Shown here piece after piece: positions 1-5,754 of a DNA stretch of 8,491 nt. How positions within the stretch are numbered: position 1 is the first letter of the stretch; the number at the start of each line of letters is the position of its first letter. The DNA is from Alphaproteobacteria bacterium (GTDB lineage: Bacteria > Pseudomonadota > Alphaproteobacteria > Micropepsales > Micropepsaceae). The stretch lies in contig JAGWSK010000344.1 in the NCBI GenBank assembly GCA_028869355.1, positions 1 to 8,491 of the forward strand, read 5' to 3'. The notes under the pieces were generated by a model that saw only the letters and a list, made by a program, of their open reading frames with translations, did no database searches and was not told the origin of the DNA. A program made the position numbers and the translations under genes.

Positions 1-147
1 CGGGCCGAAAATACGCTGCCGCTGAGTCCGGTTTCCGGCGCGATGCCCGCCGGACCGCTGGTGGAAATGCGTTGCGCCGAGAATCCGTTCTCCTACTTCG
101 GCAACGAAACTGTGCCGATCCCGAAGAGCGATACGCCGGATTTCTGA
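1..147 (+). CDS. C-terminal fragment of a protein of unknown function, relative of the 2206-3117 gene
   Basis: An open frame runs from base 1 without a start and ends at TGA 145-147, giving the last 48 residues of a protein whose beginning lies outside the window. No catalytic motif is visible. The last 24 residues (from CAENP to the terminal PDF) align without gaps to the last 24 residues of the protein encoded at 2206-3117 (CADNP ... PDF): 10 positions are identical, including C-A-x-N-P, an N-E pair and the terminal P-D-F. I infer that the two belong to one family, as two copies in one neighbourhood. The known wider family consists of exported, functionally uncharacterised proteins with a conserved Cys near the C-terminus (WEExVCA-N). 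A hairpin overlaps the stop codon. The coding assignment is good; the function is unknown. Confidence 0.75.
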   Translation, partial: RAENTLPLSPVSGAMPAGPLVEMRCAENPFSYFGNETVPIPKSDTPDF

Positions 148-153
148 TCCGGC
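135..153 (+). terminator. Hairpin over the stop codon, possible weak terminator or 3'-end stabiliser
   Basis: GCCGGAT (135-141) and ATCCGGC (147-153) form a perfect 7-bp stem with the 5-base loop TTCTG. The TGA stop at 145-147 lies partly in the loop. No U-tract follows directly (the first T-run is TTTT at 165-168), so a classical intrinsic terminator is doubtful. It may slow decay of the upstream message or attenuate read-through into the hydrolase gene. Confidence 0.35.
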
Positions 154-195
154 TCGCACGTAGATTTTGAAATTGGCAGATGTGAGGAGCACGCG

Positions 196-1221
196 ATGAT
201 CAAGTTGCTGACCGATATCCATCGCCGCAGTTTCGTATCGGGGTTGTTCGGTGGCGTCGCGGCAGCGGGCTTCGCGAATTCCGTCCGGGCGCAGACGCCG
301 GGCGCCGTCCCCTGCCATCTCGGCCCTCCGGCACACGCCAAGGGGCCACCCGTGTGGATGGACATGGACCAGATCGAGCTCGATGCCGCCTATGATCAGG
401 CCTTCTATGCGCCGATGGGATATCAGATCGCCAGGCGCATCGCATCGACGAGCGACGCCGTGCGCGCGCGATTGGGCGAGCCGCTCCGCCTGGCCTATGG
501 GCCGAGCGAAATCGAGAAGCTCGATATTTACCGCGCGAGGAAACCCAACGCGCCGATCTTCCTGTTCATTCACGGCGGTGCATGGCTCGGCGGCCGGGCA
601 CGGGATCACGCCTATCCGGCCGAACTGTTCGTCAATGCCGGCGCAAACTTCATCGTCCTCGATTACATCGGAATCAAGGAGGCGGGTGGCGACCTGCGCG
701 TCATGGCGGGGCAGGTCAGGCGGGCGATCGCCTGGATCCACAACAACGCCGCGTCATTCGGCGCCGATGCCAACCGGCTGTATATCGGCGGACGGTCATC
801 GGGCGCTCATATGACGGGAGTCGCGCTCGTGACCGACTGGTCGAGGGATTACGGAGTGCCTGCCGACATCGTAAAGGGCGGAATCTGCTCCAGCGGCATG
901 TATGATCTGAAAGCTGTCCGCATTTCGAAACGCAGCGCCTACGTCAAATTCACCGACGAGATGGAGAACGCGATGAGCTCGCAGCGCCATCTCGATCTGT
1001 TGCGGGCGCCGGTGATCGTGACCTATGGCACGAACGAGACACCGGAATTTCAGCGGCAATCCCGCGACTTCGCGGCCGCGGCCAAGTCGGCCGGCAAGGA
1101 TGTGCAGCTGATTGTGGCGCCGGACTACAATCATCCCGAAATGGGCGAATCCTTCGGCAATCCATACGGCCCCAACGGCCGCGCCGCGCTGTCACTGATG
1201 AAGCTGCCGATTCTCGCCTGA
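196..1221 (+). CDS. Tat-exported alpha/beta-hydrolase (HGG-type esterase / arylformamidase-like)
   Basis: This 341-residue protein is a serine hydrolase expected in the periplasm. The N-terminus carries a twin-arginine motif (HRRSFVSGL, R10-R11), a hydrophobic stretch and a likely cleavage site after VRA (residue 32). The hydrolase core starts near residue 95: oxyanion-hole motif FIHGGAW (H126-G127-G128), nucleophile elbow GGRSSGAH with Ser201, and a C-terminal His313 in PDYNHPEM. The segment YGTNETPEF, where the acid is expected, offers Glu281 rather than the more common Asp. The HGG motif and the TPEFQRQSRDF segment resemble kynurenine formamidase-like and BD-FAE-type carboxylesterases, so an ester or formamide substrate is likely, but the compound cannot be named. 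The start is supported by GAGGAG at 184-189, six bases upstream. It is convergent with the binding-protein gene at 1268-2047. Confidence 0.88.
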   Translation: MIKLLTDIHRRSFVSGLFGGVAAAGFANSVRAQTPGAVPCHLGPPAHAKGPPVWMDMDQIELDAAYDQAFYAPMGYQIARRIASTSDAVRARLGEPLRLAYGPSEIEKLDIYRARKPNAPIFLFIHGGAWLGGRARDHAYPAELFVNAGANFIVLDYIGIKEAGGDLRVMAGQVRRAIAWIHNNAASFGADANRLYIGGRSSGAHMTGVALVTDWSRDYGVPADIVKGGICSSGMYDLKAVRISKRSAYVKFTDEMENAMSSQRHLDLLRAPVIVTYGTNETPEFQRQSRDFAAAAKSAGKDVQLIVAPDYNHPEMGESFGNPYGPNGRAALSLMKLPILA

Positions 1222-1267
1222 CCCGGCCTGAAACGGGCTTGCGAGGGTCGCCTTGCGCTGGCCTGCC

Positions 1268-2047
1268 TCAGTGGCCTGAGGGAAGAACGGTAAGCCCGGC
1301 CGCTTTGAACACCGCGCCCCCCGACGGGCTCGTCATCGCCCGGATGAAGGCACGCGCGGCCTCAATATTGGTGCTCACCGTCGTCACGCCCGCAACATAG
1401 TCGGCCGGATTTTGGATTGCGTCGGGCAATGGGCCGGCAATTTTCACGCCTTTGTTCGGCGCCAATTCCGCGATGAAGCTGATGCCGATTTCCGCATCGC
1501 GCTTTGCCACCGCATCGGCCACTTCTGAGCCCTGATTGCGATAGACGATCTTGCTTTTCATCTGATCGTAGATGCCCATGCGTTTCAGCAGGCCCTCGAA
1601 ATAGGTGCCTGACGTGCCGCCGGCTGCGGGATTCACATAAGAAACAGAGCGCGCCTTCAGCAGAGATGCCTTGAAGCTGTCGGGCGACGACAAATCGGGT
1701 GCAGTGCCGTTCGGCTGCATCGCGACCCCGATCAACGCGCGCACGAGAGTCGTGCGCGTTCCGGGCGCGATGCGGTTTTCCTTCTGCAAAGCATCCAGAC
1801 CTGCGGCCGTGACGACGATGACATCGGCATTTTCGCCGGCCTGAAGCCGCTTCTGCAGCGACCCTGTCGTGTCCGATACGTAGTCGAGCTTGTTGCCGCT
1901 CGCCTTCGCGAACTCGGCGCCGATTTTCTCGATCGTCTCGGTCATGGCGCCGCCGACAAAAACCTTCAGCTCAGCCGCATTGGCCGCCGGTATTCCGAGC
2001 ACGAGAGAAATGGCGACTCCCGCCGCCCACAGGACTTTGCTGTTCAT
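1268..2047 (-). CDS. Orphan ModA-like periplasmic substrate-binding protein
   Basis: This 259-residue protein has a Sec signal peptide (MNSK..., cleavage probably after AANA, residue 24). The mature part opens with LKVFVGGAMTETI, followed by TTGSLQKRLQAGENADVIVVT, the layout of the molybdate-binding-protein type of periplasmic receptor (SBP_bac_11 fold). In ModA the oxyanion is held partly by Ser in the AAASLT segment and by the SSST segment. Here the matching stretches read GGAMT and TTGSL, so the first Ser appears to be lost and molybdate may not be the ligand. No permease or ATPase gene is adjacent, so it would have to serve a distant transporter or act as a sensor partner. The start is supported by a strong GGGAGG on the minus strand (2053-2058), five bases from the ATG. 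It is transcribed divergently from 2206-3117. Confidence 0.85.
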   Translation of the reverse strand: MNSKVLWAAGVAISLVLGIPAANAAELKVFVGGAMTETIEKIGAEFAKASGNKLDYVSDTTGSLQKRLQAGENADVIVVTAAGLDALQKENRIAPGTRTTLVRALIGVAMQPNGTAPDLSSPDSFKASLLKARSVSYVNPAAGGTSGTYFEGLLKRMGIYDQMKSKIVYRNQGSEVADAVAKRDAEIGISFIAELAPNKGVKIAGPLPDAIQNPADYVAGVTTVSTNIEAARAFIRAMTSPSGGAVFKAAGLTVLPSGH

Positions 2048-2090
2048 TGTTGCCTCCCGAGTCGTGATCCAACGCCTTCACCTTTCGCGC

Positions 2091-2099
2091 ATGTTAACA
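2091..2099 (-). promoter_or_regulatory. Candidate extended -10 for the binding-protein gene
   Basis: On the minus strand this reads TGTTAACAT, that is TG-n-TAACAT, matching an extended -10 with 4 of 6 hexamer bases. It would place the transcript start about 37 bases before the ATG at 2047. No recognisable -35 lies at 16-18 bases, so confidence is low. Confidence 0.3.
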
Positions 2100-2116
2100 G
2101 GGTCGTGGCCCGAAAG

Positions 2117-2147
2117 CGCGTGTTCTGTCGCGCGAAACAGGCACGCG
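2117..2147. promoter_or_regulatory. Imperfect inverted repeat in the divergent promoter region, candidate operator
   Basis: The left arm CGCGTG (2117-2122) pairs perfectly with CACGCG (2142-2147), and the inner CTGT (2125-2128) pairs with ACAG (2137-2140). The inner arms are separated by 8 bases, with an asymmetric TT versus G bulge between inner and outer arms. The dyad lies between the two candidate -10 elements of the divergent genes (2091-2096 and 2155-2160) and covers the -35 positions of both, the usual place for an operator controlling two divergent transcripts. The binding protein is unknown; it matches no operator I can name. Confidence 0.45.
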
Positions 2148-2151
2148 ATTC

Positions 2152-2160
2152 TGCTATAAG
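2152..2160 (+). promoter_or_regulatory. Candidate extended -10 for the 2206 gene cluster
   Basis: TGCTATAAG reads as TG-n-TATAAG, an extended -10 matching five of six consensus hexamer bases. The -35 position at 17 bases (GCGAAA) does not match consensus, which is tolerable for extended -10 promoters or suggests activator dependence. The transcript would start near 2167, about 39 bases before the ATG at 2206, and could cover the whole plus-strand run. Confidence 0.45.
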
Positions 2161-2205
2161 GGCGCCAGCGGCAGCGCCGGTTACGGACGAATTGGGAGGT
2201 GTGCG

Positions 2206-3117
2206 ATGAAACGGCAGGCTCTGGTATTGGGCATTTTCACGGCGGCGGTATTCGCTTTACCCGCGATTGCGGCGGATGAAGGCGCCGGAATGTTCGATCT
2301 GCGCTGGGGCAAGAATGCATTCAATTTCGAGGGCATGCCGTCGGGACCGCAGCCGCTGAAGAATCTGAGCCGCCGTCCGGATGGGACCGCAAATGCCGGG
2401 CGGCTGGTCGGCGATTACCGCAATCCGGTCCTGACAGCGCAGGCCGCAGCCGTGGTGAAGCAAAAGGGCGATCTCGCTGCGGCGGGCAAGGGATTTCCCA
2501 ATTCGCAGGATCAGTGCCGCCAACCCGCGCCGCCAATGACATTCGCAATGCAGCTTGGCCTCGAAATGCTGCCGGCGAAGAACGGCGACATCACCATCCT
2601 TTACGGCGGTGACGACAATGCCCGGTACATCCGCATGAACAGCACGCATCCCGCGAATGTGGCGCCCACGCACATGGGCGATTCGGTTGGACATTGGGAA
2701 GGCAATACGCTGGTGATCGACACTGTCGGCATCAAGCCGGACTCCTATTCATCCGTCGATCGCTTTGGCACGCCGACGAGCGCAAAGATGCATACGATCG
2801 AACGCTACACCGTGATCGACGGTGCGCGCGCTTATGCGCAGCAGCATGGCTATGAGATGAGCGAGGGCACGGTCGGCGGCGGCGGACGCAATGGCGGGGG
2901 CCGGAATGCGGGCTACAATCCGGATCGCAATCTGAAGGGGCTGGAGCTGGATTTGACGATGGAAGACCCGGACGTGTTTACCGCGCCTTTGACCGCGCGC
3001 GTCACGTACCGCCGCGTCGCGACGGAATGGGAGGAATCGGTCTGCGCCGATAATCCGATGGAGCACTACAAGAACGAGTGGATCGGCTTGCCAAGGGCGC
3101 AGAAACCGGATTTTTGA
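2206..3117 (+). CDS. Exported protein of unknown function (GDSVGHWEGNTL family)
   Basis: This 303-residue protein has a Sec signal peptide (MKRQALVLGI..., cleavage near AIAA, residues 21-23). I recognise the pattern but no assigned function: a first conserved Cys (C104) followed by a Pro-rich PPMTF segment, then HMGDSVGHWEGNTLVIDTVG (157-175), FGTPTSAKMHTIERY (187-201), LTMEDPDVFTAPLTARVTY (250-268) and WEESVCADN (275-283, with C280). Similar proteins, common in Acidobacteria and Alphaproteobacteria, are usually labelled hypothetical. C104 and C280 could form a disulfide. A Gly/Asn-rich linker (GGGGRNGGGRN, about 224-234) interrupts the core. GGGAGG at 2194-2199, six bases upstream, fixes the start. 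The C-terminus is related to the fragment at 1-147. It heads a same-strand gene run. Confidence 0.85.
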   Translation: MKRQALVLGIFTAAVFALPAIAADEGAGMFDLRWGKNAFNFEGMPSGPQPLKNLSRRPDGTANAGRLVGDYRNPVLTAQAAAVVKQKGDLAAAGKGFPNSQDQCRQPAPPMTFAMQLGLEMLPAKNGDITILYGGDDNARYIRMNSTHPANVAPTHMGDSVGHWEGNTLVIDTVGIKPDSYSSVDRFGTPTSAKMHTIERYTVIDGARAYAQQHGYEMSEGTVGGGGRNGGGRNAGYNPDRNLKGLELDLTMEDPDVFTAPLTARVTYRRVATEWEESVCADNPMEHYKNEWIGLPRAQKPDF

Positions 3118-3153
3118 CCGCGGCTCCCAGGGAAGCAGCGCGCATTTGGCATC

Positions 3154-3777
3154 ATGTACATTCCGGCACTGTTTCAACTTTCCGACCGTGCCGTACTGCA
3201 CGAGTTCGTCCGTACACATTCTTTTGCCGTCATCGCGGGGCTGATCGGCGGTGAGATTCACCTCGCCTATGCGCCGACATTGTTCACTGCCGATTCACCG
3301 CACGGCCGCGCGCAATTCCATCTGGCGCGTGCCAACCCGATGGCTGCGCTCGAAGACGGGCAATCGGTCACCATCAGTTTCATGGGGCCGCACAGCTATA
3401 TCTCACCCAACTGGTACGAAAGCTCCCAGGTGCCGACCTGGAATTACATCGCGGCTGAGGGCCTGGGACGTGTGAGAAGGCTGAATACGGAGGAGTTACG
3501 CCGGCAGCTTTCTGCTCTCGCGGCGCAGCACGAAGCACATGCCGCACCGGACAATCCATGGTCACCGGAGAAACTGAAACCGGAACAGATGACGGCGCTT
3601 CTAAGCGCGATTGCAGGTTTTGAGGTCGCGTTTGCCTCGCTCGACGGCAAGCTGAAACTTTCACAGAACAAATCACAGGCCGATATTGCCGGCGCCATTG
3701 CGGGTCTGGAACAGCGCACGGACGAGGCAAGCCGTGCCATCGCTGCTGCCATGCGCAAATATGCGCGTCGCCCGTAA
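3154..3777 (+). CDS. FMN-binding split-barrel protein of the PaiB family
   Basis: This 207-residue protein matches PaiB-type FMN-binding proteins over its full length. It opens with the family's typical MYIPALF start, then shows HLARANP (56-62), HSYISPNWY (80-88), VPTWNY (93-98) and, near the end, KLKLSQNKS (166-174). It has no signal peptide, so it acts in the cytosol. Founding members were described as negative transcriptional regulators of protease and sporulation genes, but many relatives may be flavin-dependent enzymes; the sequence contains no helix-turn-helix that would support direct DNA binding. It follows the exported-protein gene by 36 bases. The ribosome site is weak (AGGGAAG near 3129-3135, 18 bases away), so translation may rely partly on coupling. 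The start is chosen from family conservation of MYIP. Confidence 0.92.
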   Translation: MYIPALFQLSDRAVLHEFVRTHSFAVIAGLIGGEIHLAYAPTLFTADSPHGRAQFHLARANPMAALEDGQSVTISFMGPHSYISPNWYESSQVPTWNYIAAEGLGRVRRLNTEELRRQLSALAAQHEAHAAPDNPWSPEKLKPEQMTALLSAIAGFEVAFASLDGKLKLSQNKSQADIAGAIAGLEQRTDEASRAIAAAMRKYARRP

Positions 3778-3819
3778 GGCGTGACCTGACGGCTGCCAAA
3801 GAAGGAGGTCCTGCGACCA

Positions 3820-4716
3820 ATGCGTTCCGTGCCGGTGAGTCTGCCGCCTGATCCCAACACCCGCGCACCGGGCTGGACTCTGCCCAAAGGCGCTTGCGAT
3901 ACGCATGCCCATATCTTCGGGCCGCCACACTTGTTTCCGTATTCTGAGAATCGGCGATACACGCCTCCGGCAGCGCCGGTCGAACATTATCAGAATGTGC
4001 AGAATGTGACCGGGCTCAGCCGGGCCGTGTTCGTCACGCCGACCGCTCACGGCTGTGACAATCGCGTCATCCTCAGCGCAATCGCGACCGTCGGCGCATC
4101 CGCGCGCGGCATTGCGAATATCGACTCGACTTTCAGCGAAGCGTCGCTGCGCACCCTGGCTGAGGGTGGAATGCGCGGCGCGCGCTTCCATCTGATGAAG
4201 GACCGGCCCGGAAGCGAGGAGCATTTGCGCGATCATCTGCCGGTACTGGAAAAGCTTGGATGGATTCTCGATCTGCACGTCGATCCCCCCGATTTTCTGG
4301 AGCACGAGCGATTCATCCGCTCACTTCCGACAGTTACGATCATCGACCACCTGGCGCGCGTGCGCGGCAAGGACGGTGTCGATCATCCGGCATTTCATCT
4401 GCTTCTGGACCTGCTCAAGAACGACCGGTTCTGGGTCAAGCTGTGCAGCTTCGACAAGACCAGCAGCGTCCCAAAGGCGCACGTGCCGGGAAGTCTGCCC
4501 TATCTGGACATGGTGCCGCTGGCGCAGGCCGTTATCGAAGCAGCGCCAGACCGGGTGATCTGGGGCAGCGATTGGCCGCACGGAAATACCTTCGTGCCCG
4601 GACGGACCCCGAATGAAGGTGACCTGCTCGACCTCTTGGCGGTAATGGCGCCGGAGGAAAAGATCCGGCACCGCATCCTGGTCGAAAACCCTGCCCGGCT
4701 GTTCGGATTTCAATAG
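3820..4716 (+). CDS. LigI-like amidohydrolase (2-pyrone-4,6-dicarboxylate lactonase family)
   Basis: This 298-residue cytosolic TIM-barrel hydrolase belongs to amidohydrolase family 2. It shows CDTHAHIFGP with His29 and His31, RGARFHLM (119-126), LDLHVDPP with His153, IIDHLARVRG with His177 and WGSDWPHGN with Asp251 and His254. The HxH, DHxxR and GSDWPH pattern is that of LigI, which hydrolyses the lactone 2-pyrone-4,6-dicarboxylate in the protocatechuate 4,5-cleavage pathway, and of related lactonases. The segment VKLCSFDKTSS (206-216) sits where LigI-type enzymes carry a substrate-contacting Arg, and none is obvious here, so the substrate may differ. AAGGAGGT at 3802-3809, ten bases upstream, gives a near-consensus ribosome site. 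The stop overlaps the start of the next gene by one base (TAGTG), implying co-translation. The family call is firm; the substrate is inferred. Confidence 0.88.
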   Translation: MRSVPVSLPPDPNTRAPGWTLPKGACDTHAHIFGPPHLFPYSENRRYTPPAAPVEHYQNVQNVTGLSRAVFVTPTAHGCDNRVILSAIATVGASARGIANIDSTFSEASLRTLAEGGMRGARFHLMKDRPGSEEHLRDHLPVLEKLGWILDLHVDPPDFLEHERFIRSLPTVTIIDHLARVRGKDGVDHPAFHLLLDLLKNDRFWVKLCSFDKTSSVPKAHVPGSLPYLDMVPLAQAVIEAAPDRVIWGSDWPHGNTFVPGRTPNEGDLLDLLAVMAPEEKIRHRILVENPARLFGFQ

Positions 4717-5690
4717 TGACAAACAAGGTGAAACTTGATCTCGCCATCGGCGATTATCCGCATACTGCGGAGATCCTGAACGGCTCCATTCCGATCGAAG
4801 GCGTGGAGCCGAACTTCATCAGGGTCATGCCGCAGATCGGGGCTTACCGGCGCATGGTCCGGCAGGCCGAATTCGATGTCTGCGACATTGCGCCGACGAC
4901 TTACATCATCGCCCGCGCTTATGGCGCTCCTTTCGTCGCCCTGCCGATCTTCCTGATGCGCCGCTTTCATCATGGCGGCCTTTTGGTTCACCCGGATGCC
5001 GGCATAAGACATCCGAAGGACCTTGAAGGGCGCAAAGTCGGTGTGCGGGCCTATTCCGTCACCACCGGTGTGTGGACCCGCGCCATTCTCATGGACGAAT
5101 ACAGCGTCGATTCGTCGAAGATCACCTGGGTGGTGGACGACGAAGAGCATGTCATGCAGCTCAAACTGCCGGAGAACGTGATGCACGCGCCGGAAGGCCG
5201 GTCGCTGGCGGATATGATGGCGGATGGCGAGCTTGCGGCAGGATTCGAAGCCAATGCCGGCATTGGCCGCTCAGGGTCGCCGGCCGGCGGGTGGCAGGTG
5301 CGCGAGGCCAATTATCCACCGCTCTTTTCCAATGCGGTGGAGTTGGAGGCCGCGTGGTACCGCAAGACTGGCATCTATCCGATCCATGGCGCCGTCGTCG
5401 TCAAAGATGCCGTCCTCAAGCAAAACCCATGGGTCGCCCGCTCGCTGATTGATGCATTTTCCACGGCGAAAGCGCGGTGGCTGGCGCAGTTGCGCTCCGG
5501 TGCAGCCGACTCCGCCGGCGACAGGAAATATCGCGAATTCCGCAAGATCGTGGGCGACGATCCGCTGCCTTTTGGTACGAAAGCCAATCTCCCCACAATG
5601 ACATCTCTGACAGAGGCGGCGTTCAAGCAGAAACTGACGCCCCATCGCATGGATATTGGCGAACTATTCGTCGAGCTCGAAACACGCTGA
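4716..5690 (+). CDS. 4,5-dihydroxyphthalate decarboxylase-like protein
   Basis: This 324-residue protein has the periplasmic-binding-protein fold but no signal peptide, which argues for a cytosolic enzyme rather than a transport receptor. Features shared with Pht5/OphC-type 4,5-dihydroxyphthalate decarboxylases are LAIGDYPHT near the start, FDVCDIAPTTYIIARAYG (53-70), LPIFLMRRFHHGGLLV (76-91), KDLEGRKVGVRAYSVTTGVW (101-120), YRKTGIYPIHGAVVV (215-229), DPLPFGTKAN (282-291) and a C-terminal ELF. The known reaction converts 4,5-dihydroxyphthalate to protocatechuate and CO2. Relatives exist with unknown substrates, often labelled ABC transporter binding proteins. The GTG start at 4716 overlaps the preceding TAG; an in-frame GTG at 4728 is an alternative. 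No good ribosome site precedes it, consistent with translational coupling to the LigI-like gene. Confidence 0.85.
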   Translation: MTNKVKLDLAIGDYPHTAEILNGSIPIEGVEPNFIRVMPQIGAYRRMVRQAEFDVCDIAPTTYIIARAYGAPFVALPIFLMRRFHHGGLLVHPDAGIRHPKDLEGRKVGVRAYSVTTGVWTRAILMDEYSVDSSKITWVVDDEEHVMQLKLPENVMHAPEGRSLADMMADGELAAGFEANAGIGRSGSPAGGWQVREANYPPLFSNAVELEAAWYRKTGIYPIHGAVVVKDAVLKQNPWVARSLIDAFSTAKARWLAQLRSGAADSAGDRKYREFRKIVGDDPLPFGTKANLPTMTSLTEAAFKQKLTPHRMDIGELFVELETR

Positions 5691-5705
5691 CAGCCGGCGT
5701 TTCGA
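5677..5705 (+). terminator. Hairpin over the stop codon of the decarboxylase-like gene
   Basis: TCGAAAC (5677-5683) pairs perfectly with GTTTCGA (5699-5705), a 7-bp stem. The intervening loop contains a small nested dyad, GCTG-A-CAGC (5686-5694), around the TGA stop at 5688-5690. There is no following U-tract, so it is more likely a 3'-end or processing structure than a strong terminator. Confidence 0.3.
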
Positions 5706-5742
5706 ACCCGTGCAAATATGGTGTACACTGATAGCCACTCGT

Positions 5743-5750
5743 GGGAGGAA
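5743..5750 (+). promoter_or_regulatory. Ribosome binding site that sets the 5755 start
   Basis: GGGAGGAA contains a full GGAGG (5744-5748) six bases before ATG 5755. The open frame extends back to an ATG at 5656 inside the upstream gene, but only the 5755 start has a ribosome site and begins directly with a signal peptide. Confidence 0.75.
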
Positions 5751-5754
5751 GATC

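Noticed and set aside
1222..1267. Short dyads (CCCG/CGGG and GCGA/TCGC) between the convergent genes as a bidirectional terminator
   Set aside because: The stems are only four base pairs and no T-tract follows on either strand.
2161..2178. GGCGC/GCGCC stem in the leader of the 2206 gene as a riboswitch or attenuator
   Set aside because: A lone 5-bp stem with an 8-base loop is too small to support a structured regulatory RNA.
3380..4305. Several overlapping minus-strand open frames of 170-210 codons opposite the PaiB-type and LigI-like genes
   Set aside because: Composition is Arg/Ala/Pro-rich with no domain pattern; the plus-strand genes explain the region fully.
5701..5729. TTCGAA and TACACT with a 17-base spacer as a promoter before the 5755 gene
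   Set aside because: Only 3 and 4 of 6 consensus bases match and the first box is part of a hairpin arm, so it is not better than chance.
5656..5754. A 33-residue N-terminal extension of the exported amidohydrolase-fold protein from ATG 5656
   Set aside because: It overlaps the upstream gene, lacks a ribosome site and would bury the signal peptide; ATG 5755 has GGAGG and starts directly with the signal sequence.
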